Source: Streptomyces sp. M41(2017) (lineage in GTDB: Bacteria > Actinomycetota > Actinomycetes > Streptomycetales > Streptomycetaceae). Taken from it: a stretch of DNA of 64,000 bases. The stretch lies in the NCBI RefSeq assembly GCF_002078175.1, contig NZ_MWFK01000001.1, positions 2,604,001 through 2,668,000 of the forward strand, given 5' to 3'. The notes under the pieces were generated by a model. That model was given only the letters and a program-made list of their open reading frames with translations, did no database searches and was not told the DNA's origin. Position numbers and translations under genes: made by a program. This document shows positions 34,604 through 43,269 of this stretch, piece after piece. Positions within the stretch are counted from its first letter, which is position 1. Every line of letters starts with the position of its first letter.

Positions 34604-35032
34604 TCACGTCTCCTCGTCGGACCTGCTCTGCTCCTCGCGCCGCTTCAGCTCCTCCTCGCGGCGCCGCAGGTCGGCCTCCCAGTCCTGGAGGAGGGTCTCG
34701 TCCCTGCGGCCCTCGTCCTTGCGGCCCTCGTCCTTGCGGTTCTCCGCCTTGAGGGAGTTCAGGAACTCGGGGTTGTCGTCGGGGGCGACGAACCGCGCGC
34801 GCTGCCCGCGCGTCACCTCGGAGGAGCCGACGCCACCGACGGGACCCCGCCGGTTGCGGCCCGCGACCAGCCAGGCGACCGGACCGACCAGTACCTCGCC
34901 GAAGAGCAGGATGATGATCACCCACACCACCTTGGGCAGGCCCTTGACCTCCTCCTCCGGCGTGTTCAGGCAGTCGATGAAGGCGTAGATCCACAGCGCC
35001 AGCACCAGCAGAAACGGCAGATACCTGAGCAT
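34604..35032 (-). CDS. PLDc_N-type two-helix membrane protein
   Basis: 142 residues. MLRYLPFLLVLALWIYAFID opens the first helix, followed by CLNTPEEEVKGLPKVVWVII and a second helix ending PVAWLVAGR, the layout of phospholipase D N-terminal-type small proteins. The C-terminal 70 residues are charged and helical (WEADLRRREEELKRREEQ, probably a coiled coil). ATG 35032 is chosen over the open frame to 35122. It lies 10 bp upstream of the LysR gene on the same strand and divergent from mqnL. Confidence 0.8.
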   Translation of the reverse strand: MLRYLPFLLVLALWIYAFIDCLNTPEEEVKGLPKVVWVIIILLFGEVLVGPVAWLVAGRNRRGPVGGVGSSEVTRGQRARFVAPDDNPEFLNSLKAENRKDEGRKDEGRRDETLLQDWEADLRRREEELKRREEQSRSDEET

Positions 35033-35107
35033 GGCCGAACGGTCCCCCAGTGTGCGGTGGCGGGGCGGCACGGGGCCCCGGTGACGGGCACAGGTTAGCG
35101 GGTGGCC

Positions 35108-35113
35108 GATACT
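35108..35113 (+). promoter_or_regulatory. -10 element for mqnL, probably leaderless
   Basis: GATACT ends seven bases before ATG 35121, with no Shine-Dalgarno sequence between. Confidence 0.4.
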
Positions 35114-35120
35114 TGGACAC

Positions 35121-36572
35121 ATGGCTTACGACGATCTTCGCTCCCTGCTCAGGGCCCTGGAACGCGAGGGAGACCTCAAGCGCATCAAGGCCGAGGTGGA
35201 TCCGTACCTGGAGGTCGGGGAGATCGTCGACCGGGTGCAGAAGGCGGGCGGTCCCGCGCTCCTCTTCGAGAACGTGCGCGGCTCGGCGATGCCGCTCGCG
35301 ATGAACGTCTTCGGCACCGACCGCCGCCTGCTGAAGGCCCTCGGCCTGAAGTCGTACGCCGACATCTCCGACAAGATCGGCGGACTGCTCCGGCCGGAGC
35401 TGCCGCAGGGCTTCGTCGGGGTGCGCGAGGCCTTCGGGAAGCTCGGCGCCATGGCGCACGTGCCGCCGAAGAAGGTCAAGGACGCGCCGGTGCAGGAGGT
35501 GGTGCTGCGCGGTGACGACGTCGACCTCGACGCGCTGCCCGCCCTGTTCACCTGGCCCGACGACGGCGGCTCCTTCTTCAACCTGGGCCTCACCCACACC
35601 AAGGACCCCGAGTCCGGTATCCGTAACCTCGGCCTGTACCGGCTCCAGCGCCACGACAAGCGCACCATCGGCATGCACTGGCAGATCCACAAGGACAGCC
35701 GGAACCACTACCAGGTGGCCGCCCGCCGCGGCGGGCGGCTGCCCGTCGCGATCGCCTTCGGCTGCCCGCCCGCCGTGACGTACGCGTCCACGGCGCCGCT
35801 CCCCGGGGACATCGACGAGTACCTCTTCGCCGGGTTCGTCCAGGGCAAGCGGATCGAGATGGTCGACTGCAAGACCGTGCCGCTCCAGGTGCCGGCGAAC
35901 GCCGAGGTCGTCCTGGAGGGCTGGCTGGAGCCGGGCGAGATGCTGCCCGAGGGCCCCTTCGGCGACCACACCGGGTTCTACACCCCGCAGGAGCCGTTCC
36001 CGGCGCTGACCATCGACTGCGTGACGATGCGCAAGCGGCCGCTGCTCCAGTCGATCGTGGTGGGCCGGCCCCCGACGGAGGACGGGCCCCTCGGCCGGGC
36101 GACGGAGCGGTTCTTCCTGCCCCTGCTGAAGATCATCGTGCCGGACATCGTGGACTACCACCTGCCGGAGGCGGGCGGCTTCCACAACTGTGCGATCGTC
36201 TCGATCGACAAGAAGTACCCGAAGCACGCCCAGAAGGTCATGCACGCCGTCTGGGGTGCCCACATGATGTCCCTGACGAAGCTCATCGTGGTCGTCGACG
36301 CGGACTGCGACGTCCACGACCTGCACGAGGTCGCCTGGCGCGCGCTCGGCAACACGGACTACGGCCGCGACCTCACCGTCGTGGAGGGACCGGTCGATCA
36401 TCTCGACCACGCCTCCTACCAGCAGTTCTGGGGCGGCAAGGCGGGCATCGACGCGACGAAGAAGTGGCCCGAGGAGGGCTACACCCGGGACGGCGGCTGG
36501 CCCGAGATGGTGCTGTCCGACCCGGAGACGGCGGCGAAGGTCGACCGCCGCTGGAAGGAGTACGGGCTGTGA
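35121..36572 (+). CDS. mqnL: UbiD-family decarboxylase of futalosine menaquinone synthesis
   Basis: 483 residues of the UbiD family, which uses prenylated FMN to decarboxylate aromatic acids; here probably the carboxyl of the prenylated 1,4-dihydroxy-6-naphthoate intermediate. Family features include GGPALLFENV, RNLGLYRLQ, IGMHWQIHKDSRNH, EGPFGDHTGFY (conserved acidic residues) and PEAGGFHNCAIVSI. It overlaps mqnP by GTGA, and the cofactor-making ubiX-type gene follows mqnP. This gene order is the late menaquinone block known from Streptomyces. Confidence 0.92.
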   Translation: MAYDDLRSLLRALEREGDLKRIKAEVDPYLEVGEIVDRVQKAGGPALLFENVRGSAMPLAMNVFGTDRRLLKALGLKSYADISDKIGGLLRPELPQGFVGVREAFGKLGAMAHVPPKKVKDAPVQEVVLRGDDVDLDALPALFTWPDDGGSFFNLGLTHTKDPESGIRNLGLYRLQRHDKRTIGMHWQIHKDSRNHYQVAARRGGRLPVAIAFGCPPAVTYASTAPLPGDIDEYLFAGFVQGKRIEMVDCKTVPLQVPANAEVVLEGWLEPGEMLPEGPFGDHTGFYTPQEPFPALTIDCVTMRKRPLLQSIVVGRPPTEDGPLGRATERFFLPLLKIIVPDIVDYHLPEAGGFHNCAIVSIDKKYPKHAQKVMHAVWGAHMMSLTKLIVVVDADCDVHDLHEVAWRALGNTDYGRDLTVVEGPVDHLDHASYQQFWGGKAGIDATKKWPEEGYTRDGGWPEMVLSDPETAAKVDRRWKEYGL

Positions 36573-37471
36573 GTTCAGCTTCCGCGGCGCTTCCGCAGCC
36601 GGGCCGCACCAAGGCCTTCCTGCGGCTCGTCATGATCGAGCACTCGGTGTTCGCGCTGCCCTTCGCGTACATCGCGGCGCTCACCGCGATGTACGAGTGG
36701 GACGGGAACATCCACTGGGGGCGGCTGCTGCTGGTCACCGTGGCGATGGTGGGGCTGCGCACGTTCGCGATGGCCGCGAACCGGATCATCGACCGCGAGA
36801 TCGACGCCCGCAACCCGCGCACGGCCCACCGCGAGCTGGTCACCGGCGCGATGAGCGTGAAGCACGCCTGGACGGGCGCCTTCGTCGCCCTCGTCTTCTT
36901 CCTCGGTGCCGCGGCGCTGCTCAACCCGCTGTGCCTCGCGCTCGCGCCGATCGCGGTCATTCCGATGGTCGTCTATCCGTACGGCAAGCGGTTCACGAAC
37001 TTCCCGCAGGCCATCCTCGGTCTCGCCCAGGCCATGGGCCCGATCGGCGCCTGGATCGCCATCACGGGCACCTGGTCCTGGGACGCCGTGATCCTCGGCC
37101 TCGCGGTCGGCGTGTGGATCGGCGGCTTCGACCTGATCTACGCGTGCCAGGACGTCGAGACCGACCGGGAGATCGGCGTGATGTCGGTGCCGGCGCGGTT
37201 CGGCATCCCGGCCGCGATCCGCGGCGCGCGCGTCTGCCACGCGGTGACCACGGGCCTGTTCGTCTGGTACGCGCTGGCCACCGGGGCGGGCGCGTTCTTC
37301 TGGCTGGGCCTCGTGATCGTCGCGGCCGCCTTCCTCTACGAGCACTCCATCGTGAAGCCGCACGACCTGTCGCGCCTGAACCGTGCCTTCTTCCAGGTCA
37401 ACGGATTCATCGGCATCGCCCTGTTCGTGTGTGCCCTGCTGGATCTGCTGGTGCGCGGGCTCACGGTCTGA
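36569..37471 (+). CDS. mqnP: Menaquinone prenyltransferase
   Basis: 300 residues of the UbiA superfamily with about eight membrane helices. The two Asp-rich motifs are NRIIDREIDARNPRT (near residue 75) and DLIYACQDVETDREIGVMSV (near 188). It attaches the polyprenyl chain to 1,4-dihydroxy-6-naphthoate in the membrane. GTG 36569 overlaps the mqnL stop; the longer frame to 36464 lies inside mqnL and is rejected. Confidence 0.94.
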   Translation: MSSASAALPQPGRTKAFLRLVMIEHSVFALPFAYIAALTAMYEWDGNIHWGRLLLVTVAMVGLRTFAMAANRIIDREIDARNPRTAHRELVTGAMSVKHAWTGAFVALVFFLGAAALLNPLCLALAPIAVIPMVVYPYGKRFTNFPQAILGLAQAMGPIGAWIAITGTWSWDAVILGLAVGVWIGGFDLIYACQDVETDREIGVMSVPARFGIPAAIRGARVCHAVTTGLFVWYALATGAGAFFWLGLVIVAAAFLYEHSIVKPHDLSRLNRAFFQVNGFIGIALFVCALLDLLVRGLTV

Positions 37472-37489
37472 ATCCGGGCAGTGGCCGGA

Positions 37490-37495
37490 TAGGCT
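37490..37495 (+). promoter_or_regulatory. -10 element for the ubiX/mqnM gene, probably leaderless
   Basis: TAGGCT ends seven bases before ATG 37503. Confidence 0.45.
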
Positions 37496-37502
37496 CGACA
37501 TC

Positions 37503-38192
37503 ATGAAGCCAGGACAGACGCAGCGCCGGCCTTGGATCGTGGGGGTGTCCGGCGCGTCCGGTACGCCGTACGCGGCGGCGGTGCTGCGTTCGCTGCTGGA
37601 AGCGGGGGAGAGCGTCGACCTGGTGGTCAGCAGGGCCTCGCGGCTCACGCTGCTCGACGAGACCGGCCTCCCGTTCCGCGACGCCCACTGGCGGGACGAC
37701 CTGCGCGCGTGGCTGGCGCGGGGCGCGGACGGCAAGCCCGGCACCTTCACCGGCTTCGAGGAGCACCTCGACGCGGTACGGCACTGGAGCGCCGGCGACC
37801 TCGCGGCCGGGCCCTCGTCGGGCTCGTACCCGGTCCAGGGCATGCTGATCGTGCCGGCGTCCACGGCCTGTGTGGCCGGGGTCGCGCTCGGCCTCTCCAA
37901 GGACCTGCTCCAGCGGGCCGCGAGCGTCACGCTCAAGGAGCGGCGCAGACTGGTCGTCGCCGTGCGGGAGACCCCGCTGAACGGACAGACCCTGCGGCAC
38001 CTGGTGGCCCTCGACGACGCGGGCGCGACGGTGGTGCCGGCCTCACCGGCGTTCTACGCGGGCGCCACGCACATCCAGGACCTGGTGGACTTCGTCGCCG
38101 GGCGGGTCCTCGACGCGGCGGGCGTCGATCACGACCTGTACCGCCGGTGGAAGGGCGAACTCGGGGGCGGCTCCCGGGGCGACACCACCTGA
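37503..38192 (+). CDS. mqnM: Flavin prenyltransferase, UbiX family
   Basis: 229 residues. It has VGVSGASGTPYAAAVLRSLL (Rossmann-like FMN binding, near residue 15), SGSYPVQGMLIVPASTACVA (near 107) and RRRLVVAVRETPLN (near 160), all UbiX signatures. It makes prenyl-FMN from FMN and dimethylallyl phosphate for the UbiD-type partner encoded two genes upstream. The frame is open from 37383, inside mqnP; ATG 37503 is chosen. Confidence 0.93.
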   Translation: MKPGQTQRRPWIVGVSGASGTPYAAAVLRSLLEAGESVDLVVSRASRLTLLDETGLPFRDAHWRDDLRAWLARGADGKPGTFTGFEEHLDAVRHWSAGDLAAGPSSGSYPVQGMLIVPASTACVAGVALGLSKDLLQRAASVTLKERRRLVVAVRETPLNGQTLRHLVALDDAGATVVPASPAFYAGATHIQDLVDFVAGRVLDAAGVDHDLYRRWKGELGGGSRGDTT

Positions 38193-38210
38193 GGGTCCGC
38201 ACCACTCGGC

Positions 38211-38265
38211 GACTTTCAGACTTTCGGACTCTTCGGCACTCTTCGGATTTCTTCAGACCTTTTCA
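38211..38265. repeat. Imperfect CTTCGGA-type direct repeats upstream of the Lrp gene
   Basis: The stretch contains CTTTCAGA, CTTTCGGA, CTCTTCGGCA, CTCTTCGGAT and TTCTTCAGA, at roughly 10-bp steps. It ends at the ribosome site of the Lrp gene and could be where Lrp binds to control itself. Confidence 0.45.
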
Positions 38266-38283
38266 GTGGAAGGCTTCGATCGC

Positions 38284-38739
38284 ATGGACGCGGTGGACAG
38301 GCAGCTCATCCAGGCCCTGAGGGAGAACGGCCGGGCCTCGTACGCGGAGCTGGGGCGTCTCGTCGGCCTGTCGGGACCCAGCGTCACCGACCGCATCAAC
38401 CGGCTGGAGGCGGCCGGTGTCATCACCGGGTACCGCGCGACGGTCGACTCGGCCTCGCTCGGTCTCGGTGTGACCGCCCTGATCGGCATCTCGCTCTCCG
38501 ACGCGGCCGACCACGAGGACGTGGCCCACCGGCTGCGCGACCTCGGCGAGATCGAGGACTGCTGGTTCATCGCGGGCGACGACTCGTTCATGCTCAAGGT
38601 GCGCTCCAGCGACGTCGACGGCCTGGAGAAGACCATCCGGCGTCTGTCGGGCACCAAGGGCGTCTCCCGCACCCGTACGACGATCGTCCTGTCGACGAAG
38701 TGGGAGAACCGCGTCGGGGAACTCCCCGAGGAGGAGTGA
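38284..38739 (+). CDS. Lrp/AsnC-family transcriptional regulator
   Basis: 151 residues. The helix-turn-helix is MDAVDRQLIQALRENGRASY to GLSGPSVTDRINRLEAAGV (residues 1-48), then a RAM ligand domain with GYRATVDSASLGLGVTALIG and FIAGDDSFMLKV. ATG 38284 follows GGAAGG; GTG 38266 would add six residues. It stands between ubiX/mqnM and mqnE, the same position as in other Streptomyces menaquinone clusters, and may tune them. Confidence 0.92.
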   Translation: MDAVDRQLIQALRENGRASYAELGRLVGLSGPSVTDRINRLEAAGVITGYRATVDSASLGLGVTALIGISLSDAADHEDVAHRLRDLGEIEDCWFIAGDDSFMLKVRSSDVDGLEKTIRRLSGTKGVSRTRTTIVLSTKWENRVGELPEEE

Positions 38740-38795
38740 CGCGGGTCGCCCCGCGCGGCCCCTGGTGGGGCCGATCCCGCCCGGAGGCGGGGGAG

Positions 38796-38801
38796 TACCG
38801 T
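38796..38801 (+). promoter_or_regulatory. Possible -10 element of mqnE
   Basis: TACCGT would start transcription about 26 bases before ATG 38834; the leader contains the ribosome site GAGAGG. Confidence 0.4.
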
Positions 38802-38833
38802 TGGCAGGATTCGTCACAGGGAGAGGTAAACGC

Positions 38834-39997
38834 ATGGATGTCGGGCTCAAGCGCGAGCTGGAGGACAAGGTCCGGGCCGGTGAACGGCTGACCCGCGAGG
38901 ACGGCATCGCGCTCTACGAGTCGGACGACCTGGCGTGGCTCGGCGGCCTCGCGCACGAGGTGCGTACCCGGAAGAACGGCGACGTCGTCCACTTCAACGT
39001 CAACCGTCACCTGAACATGACGAACGTGTGCACCGCGTCCTGCGCGTACTGCTCGTTCCAGCGCAAGCCGGGCGAGAAGGACGCGTACACGATGCGCATC
39101 GAGGAGGCCGTCCGGCTCGCCACGGCGATGCGGGGCGAGAACCTCACCGAGCTGCACATCGTCAACGGCCTGCACCCGAATCTCCCGTGGCGGTACTACC
39201 CGCGCTCCCTGAGCGAGCTGAAGAAGGCCCTCCCGGAGGTCTCCCTGAAGGCCTTCACGGCCACGGAGATCCACCACTTCGAGACGATCTCGGGGCTGTC
39301 CGCCTCGGAGATCCTCGACGAGCTGATCGACGCCGGCCTGGAGTCGCTGACCGGCGGCGGCGCGGAGATCTTCGACTGGGAGGTCCGCCAGCACATCGTG
39401 GACCACCGCACCCACTGGGAGGACTGGTCGCGCATCCACCGCCTCGCGCACGAGAAGGGTCTCAAGACCCCGTGCACGATGCTGTACGGGCACATCGAGG
39501 AGCCCCGGCACCGCGTGGACCACGTGCTGCGGCTGCGTGAGCTCCAGGACGAGACCGGCGGCTTCCAGGTCTTCATCCCGCTGCGCTACCAGCACGACTT
39601 CGTGGACATGAAGGACGGCAAGGTCCGCAACCGCCTCCAGGCCCGCACCCAGATGGCGACCGGCGCCGAGGCGCTGAAGACCTTCGCGGTCTCCCGCCTG
39701 CTGTTCGACAACGTCCCGCACGTCAAGGTCTTCTGGGTCATGCACGGTGTGCAGACCGCCCAGCTCGCCCTGCAGCACGGCGCGGACGACATGGACGGCT
39801 CGGTCGTCGAGTACAAGATCACGCACGACGCGGACAACTTCGGGACGCCCAACAAGCTGACCCGCGAGGACATCCTCGACCTGATCCGCGACGCCGGGTT
39901 CCGCCCGGTCGAGCGGAACACGCGCTACGAGATCATCCGCGAGTACGACGGCCCGGACCCGGAGCGCCGCGAGTCGCCGCAGGCCATGCGGGTCTGA
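38834..39997 (+). CDS. mqnE: Aminodeoxyfutalosine synthase (radical SAM)
   Basis: 387 residues. The radical-SAM cluster motif CTASCAYCSF (CxxxCxxC, near residue 60) is followed by the SPASM-free barrel typical of MqnE/MqnC: ELHIVNGLHPNLPWRYY, LESLTGGGAEIFDWEVR and TPCTMLYGHIEEPRHRVDH. It joins 3-[(1-carboxyvinyl)oxy]benzoate, the MqnA product, to SAM, giving aminodeoxyfutalosine. ATG 38834 has GAGAGG upstream. The acetyltransferase gene starts one base after its stop. Confidence 0.95.
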   Translation: MDVGLKRELEDKVRAGERLTREDGIALYESDDLAWLGGLAHEVRTRKNGDVVHFNVNRHLNMTNVCTASCAYCSFQRKPGEKDAYTMRIEEAVRLATAMRGENLTELHIVNGLHPNLPWRYYPRSLSELKKALPEVSLKAFTATEIHHFETISGLSASEILDELIDAGLESLTGGGAEIFDWEVRQHIVDHRTHWEDWSRIHRLAHEKGLKTPCTMLYGHIEEPRHRVDHVLRLRELQDETGGFQVFIPLRYQHDFVDMKDGKVRNRLQARTQMATGAEALKTFAVSRLLFDNVPHVKVFWVMHGVQTAQLALQHGADDMDGSVVEYKITHDADNFGTPNKLTREDILDLIRDAGFRPVERNTRYEIIREYDGPDPERRESPQAMRV

Positions 39998-39998
39998 C

Positions 39999-40532
39999 GT
40001 GACGCTGCGCTTCGAGCTGGACCCGGCGGTCACCCCCGTCCTGCGGGACGGGGTGATCGCCCTCTGGGCGGACGTCTCGAACGCGGGCGGCTCCGTCGGC
40101 TTCGTACCGCCGGTGACCGCCGCGGACGTGCGGCCCGAACTCGTGAAGCACTTCGTCGCCATGGCCGAGGGCCGCACCCGGCTGCTGGTCGGCCGGGACG
40201 AGGACGGCGAGGTCGCCGCGACCGCCTTCCTCACGCACAACACCCACCGGCTGATGCGGCACTGGGTGTGGCTCTACACCGTGATGGTGCACCCCCGCCA
40301 CCAGGGCAGGGGGTACGGCCGGGACCTGCTCGCCGCGGCCGAGGAGGCGGCGGGCTCGCTCGACGGTGTCGAGGCGATCCGGCTGACCTGCCGGGGCGGC
40401 GAGGGCCTGGAGCGCTTCTACGCGTCCTGCGGCTACAAGGAGGTCGGCCGGGTGCCCGGCGCGATCCGGGTCGCGCCCGGCGAGGACCGCGACGACATCA
40501 CCATGCTGCTGTCCCTCGGTCTGCGCGGCTGA
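39999..40532 (+). CDS. GNAT-family N-acetyltransferase
   Basis: 177 residues. The acetyl-CoA site VMVHPRHQGRGYGRDLLAAA (near residue 90) has the R/Q-x-x-G-x-G/A motif, and FYASCGYKEVGRVPGAIRV closes the fold. The substrate is unknown. It begins one base after mqnE, so it is co-translated with it, but a role in menaquinone synthesis is not implied. Confidence 0.9.
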   Translation: MTLRFELDPAVTPVLRDGVIALWADVSNAGGSVGFVPPVTAADVRPELVKHFVAMAEGRTRLLVGRDEDGEVAATAFLTHNTHRLMRHWVWLYTVMVHPRHQGRGYGRDLLAAAEEAAGSLDGVEAIRLTCRGGEGLERFYASCGYKEVGRVPGAIRVAPGEDRDDITMLLSLGLRG

Positions 40533-40625
40533 GGGCCGATCGACCCCGCTGCAAGATCGACCTCCTGGCGTGCTTCACTGGACGGTGGTCTTTGGGAACG
40601 TTCGGAACGGGAAGAGTGGATTGAG

Positions 40626-40931
40626 ATGTTCCGCTACACACTGATGCGCCTCGGTATCTTCGTGGGCTGCCTCGTGGTCGTCTGGGGCCTCGTCTACTCG
40701 GGCATCGCCCCCCGCGGTCTCGGCGACTCCAACTACATGTGGGTCGTCCTGCTCGCCCTGGTGATCTCCGCGCCGATCAGTTTCGTCGTCCTGCGCGGCG
40801 AGCGCGACCGTGCCTCGGCGCAGGTCGTCGCGCGCGTGGACCGCGCCAGGGCCAACCTGGACCGCAACCGCAGCCAGGAGGACGAGGCCCTCGACGAGGC
40901 CTCTCCCGGCGCCCGCAGCCAGACCTCCTGA
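40626..40931 (+). CDS. DUF4229 membrane protein
   Basis: 101 residues: two helices (YTLMRLGIFVGCLVVVWGLV; YMWVVLLALVISAPISFVVL) joined by a short loop, then a charged C-terminal tail (RDRASAQVVARVDRARANLD). This is the DUF4229 pattern widespread in actinobacteria and next to mqnE in relatives. The function is unknown. Confidence 0.85.
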   Translation: MFRYTLMRLGIFVGCLVVVWGLVYSGIAPRGLGDSNYMWVVLLALVISAPISFVVLRGERDRASAQVVARVDRARANLDRNRSQEDEALDEASPGARSQTS

Positions 40932-40978
40932 CCCCCGCCCGACAGCGCCGCGTGCCCGGCCGGGGGCGCGGCGGATCG

Positions 40979-40984
40979 TACGCT
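40979..40984 (+). promoter_or_regulatory. -10 element of the TetR gene, probably leaderless
   Basis: TACGCT ends seven bases before ATG 40992, with no ribosome site. Confidence 0.5.
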
Positions 40985-40991
40985 TGCCCGC

Positions 40992-41648
40992 ATGGGTGCT
41001 GTGAAGAGCAAGCGGATGCCGCGCGCGGTACGCGAACAGCAGATGCTGGACGCCGCCGTACGGACCTTCGGGCAGCGCGGCTACCGGGCCGCGTCGATGG
41101 ACGAGATCGCCGAACTCGCGGGCGTTTCCAAGCCGTTGGTGTACCTGTACCTGAACTCCAAGGAAGACCTGTTCACCGCGTGCATCCGGCGTGAGGCCAA
41201 GGCGCTGACCGCCGCCGTCCGCGCCGGTGTCCGCCAGGGGCTGCCCGCCGACCGCCAACTCTGGGAAGGTCTCGGGGCGTTCTTCACGCACACCGCCGAA
41301 CACCCTGACGGATGGGCGGTCCTGCATCTCCAGGCCCGTACGCACGGTGAACCCTTCGCGGCCGAGGTGTCCGCGATGCGCGAGGAACTCGTCCTGTTCG
41401 TCACGGAGTTGATCGTCGACGCCGCCCGGGAGGCGCACCGCGACCCCTCGCTGCCCGAACGGGAGGTCGCCGGACTGGCCGAGGCCCTGGTCGGCGCCGC
41501 CGAGTCGCTCGCCGCCTGGGCCAACGTCACGCCGGGCGTCTCGGCCCGGCAGGCCGCCACCACGCTGATGAACTTCGCCTGGGCGGGCCTCGGTGACCTC
41601 ATGCGCGACCGGCCGTGGATCCCGCCGCAGGCGTCCGGGCAGTCCTAG
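40992..41648 (+). CDS. TetR-family transcriptional regulator
   Basis: 218 residues. The N-terminal helix-turn-helix is AAVRTFGQRGYRAASMDEIA followed by ELAGVSKPLVYLYLNSKEDL (residues 20-62); the rest is a helical ligand domain. It is next to the leftward fatty-acid genes and is the best local candidate for binding the palindromes at 44623-44651, though it does not lie directly beside them. Confidence 0.92.
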   Translation: MGAVKSKRMPRAVREQQMLDAAVRTFGQRGYRAASMDEIAELAGVSKPLVYLYLNSKEDLFTACIRREAKALTAAVRAGVRQGLPADRQLWEGLGAFFTHTAEHPDGWAVLHLQARTHGEPFAAEVSAMREELVLFVTELIVDAAREAHRDPSLPEREVAGLAEALVGAAESLAAWANVTPGVSARQAATTLMNFAWAGLGDLMRDRPWIPPQASGQS

Positions 41649-41685
41649 GTCCTGCCCGCAAGGCCTCCCCCGCCCGGGGTGACGC

Positions 41686-42027
41686 TCACACCGAGGCGTG
41701 GCCGCCGATGATCAGCTCGACCTCGTCGCCGGTCCTGGTGAACTCCCGGATCAGCCAGGTGCGGCCGTCGACGGTCGTGCCGGCGCCGGTGGTGTACTCC
41801 GGGACGGCGAGTACGGGGCCCGCCGGGTCCGCGGTGCGCACCTCGGCCTCCGTGACCACGTCGTCGGAGAAGCGCAGCGCCAGTTCGACCGGCGCCGGGC
41901 CGGCGGCGAAGGCGCCGGGGTCCGGGAGCCCCCGGATGCGGCAGCGGGCGCCCGGGAAGAGGTGCGTGTGGTCGCAGACGGCCAGGTGGACGGCTGCTTC
42001 GGCCGGTCCGTCGGTGGGCTGGGGCAT
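41686..42027 (-). CDS. Conserved hypothetical protein of the fatty-acid gene group
   Basis: 113 residues beginning MPQPTDGPAEAAVHLAVCDH and containing THLFPGARCRIRGLPDPGAF and VDGRTWLIREFTRTGDEVEL. Soluble, no membrane helix, no domain recognised. GGAG lies eight bases before ATG 42027. It follows the MaoC gene on the same strand and converges on the TetR gene. Confidence 0.6.
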   Translation of the reverse strand: MPQPTDGPAEAAVHLAVCDHTHLFPGARCRIRGLPDPGAFAAGPAPVELALRFSDDVVTEAEVRTADPAGPVLAVPEYTTGAGTTVDGRTWLIREFTRTGDEVELIIGGHASV

Positions 42028-42121
42028 GACGGACTCCGGAGGTCGCGGGGGCGGCGGGCCCGGGCAGTCTGACCGCAGGGCGGGCGGACCGGGGCCTCGC
42101 ACGGCCGGGCCGCCTCCCCGG

Positions 42122-43102
42122 TCACCCGGTCGGCGCCGCGGTGTCCGGCCCACCGCTCGCCTTCGTCCCCGGCGGCAGCGGTCGTACCTCGCCGGTGAGG
42201 TGGACGCGGTCGCCGGTGCGGAGTTCGAAGGCGGGGCCCCGGGCGGCGTACGTCACCGTGCCAGGGAGCAGGACCGGCGCCCGGAAGTCCGCCCGTATCT
42301 CCACCGCGCTCTGCGGGCCGTACGCGGCGAGGCAGCGGGCGACGGTCCACATGCCGTGCGCGATGGCGCGCGGGAAGCCGAAGAGGCGGGCCGTCAGCGG
42401 GTGCAGATGGATCGGGTTGCGGTCGCCGGAGACCGCGCCGTAGCGGCGGCCGACGTCCTGCGCGAGCCGCCACTCGGCCGAAGCGGGCGGGGCCTCGGGC
42501 TTCTTGTCCGGCGTTGTTCCGGGCTCCTTCGGCGAGGACGGTCCCGACCCGTCGGGCGCCGGCTCCCGGGCCGCGTCCCCCGGCGTCTCCCCGTGCGCCT
42601 TGTGCCGCGCCAGATACGTGCTCCTCGACTCCCACACGAGCCGGCCGTCGGCCCGCGCCTCGGTCAGTACGGTCGCCTCGGTGCCCCGGCGGTGCGGTGC
42701 CAGGCCCTCGACCCGCACCGCGAGGTCGTACGCCGCGGTCGCGGTCGGCTCCTCGTACTGGGTGATCCCGATCGACGTGTGCACCAGGCCGAGCAGCGGC
42801 AGCGGGAAGTCCCGTCCCGCCATGATCCGCATGGCCAGCGGGAAGGCCAGCACATGGGGATAGGTGACCGGCAGGACGTCCGGCCCGGTCGCGAACCCGC
42901 ACACCCGCTCGTAGGCGGCGAGGCGGGCGAGGTCGACCCGCACACCCGGCAGTACGAGCCGGGTGGCCGGGACGGGAGCGTCCGGGCGGGGGCGCTTGAA
43001 CGGGGAGAGCAGGGCTCCGCGCGCCAGCAGCGGGCCGAGGGAGGGCGGCGCGGCGAGGGTCCGGGCCGCGGGCTCGGAACGGGTGGAGGGCTGCGTACGC
43101 AT
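42122..43102 (-). CDS. MaoC-type hotdog (R)-specific enoyl hydratase
   Basis: 326 residues with two hotdog regions. The second carries the hydratase motif VSGDRNPIHLHPLTARLFGF (near residue 242; Asp and His catalytic), followed by AIAHGMWTVARCL. The first half (residues 45-180) is the degenerate partner fold with YPHVLAFPLAMRIM. The linker around residues 185-225 is low-complexity. It probably hydrates 2-enoyl-CoA to (R)-3-hydroxyacyl-CoA. ATG 43102 is used. Between it and the reductase gene lie two hairpins. Confidence 0.88.
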   Translation of the reverse strand: MRTQPSTRSEPAARTLAAPPSLGPLLARGALLSPFKRPRPDAPVPATRLVLPGVRVDLARLAAYERVCGFATGPDVLPVTYPHVLAFPLAMRIMAGRDFPLPLLGLVHTSIGITQYEEPTATAAYDLAVRVEGLAPHRRGTEATVLTEARADGRLVWESRSTYLARHKAHGETPGDAAREPAPDGSGPSSPKEPGTTPDKKPEAPPASAEWRLAQDVGRRYGAVSGDRNPIHLHPLTARLFGFPRAIAHGMWTVARCLAAYGPQSAVEIRADFRAPVLLPGTVTYAARGPAFELRTGDRVHLTGEVRPLPPGTKASGGPDTAAPTG

Positions 43103-43162
43103 CGGAGTCTCCGGGGTGGTGGGAGGTGCGGCTGCCGGTGGACGGAGGGGGAGGGGAGCCCT

Positions 43163-43269
43163 GGGACACGGCCCAGGTCGTGTCCCGGGGGGTGTCCGCA
43201 AAGTCACGTCGTCCGCCCGAAGGGCGGGCCGGGCGTCGCCGGGCAGGCGAGGCTTTGCGGACACCCCCC
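43163..43269 (-). terminator. Two consecutive hairpins between the fabG4-type and MaoC genes
   Basis: Hairpin one is a perfect 17-bp stem (43187-43203 with 43253-43269) whose far arm touches the reductase stop codon; its 49-base loop holds a further small stem. Hairpin two pairs GGGACACG (43163-43170) with CGTGTCCC (43179-43186). They may end the reductase transcript or reduce read-through into the MaoC gene. Confidence 0.6.

Noticed and set aside
34604..35122. Longer start for the PLDc_N-type protein
   Set aside because: The extra 30 residues reach to the start codon of the divergent mqnL; ATG 35032 begins directly at the conserved helix.
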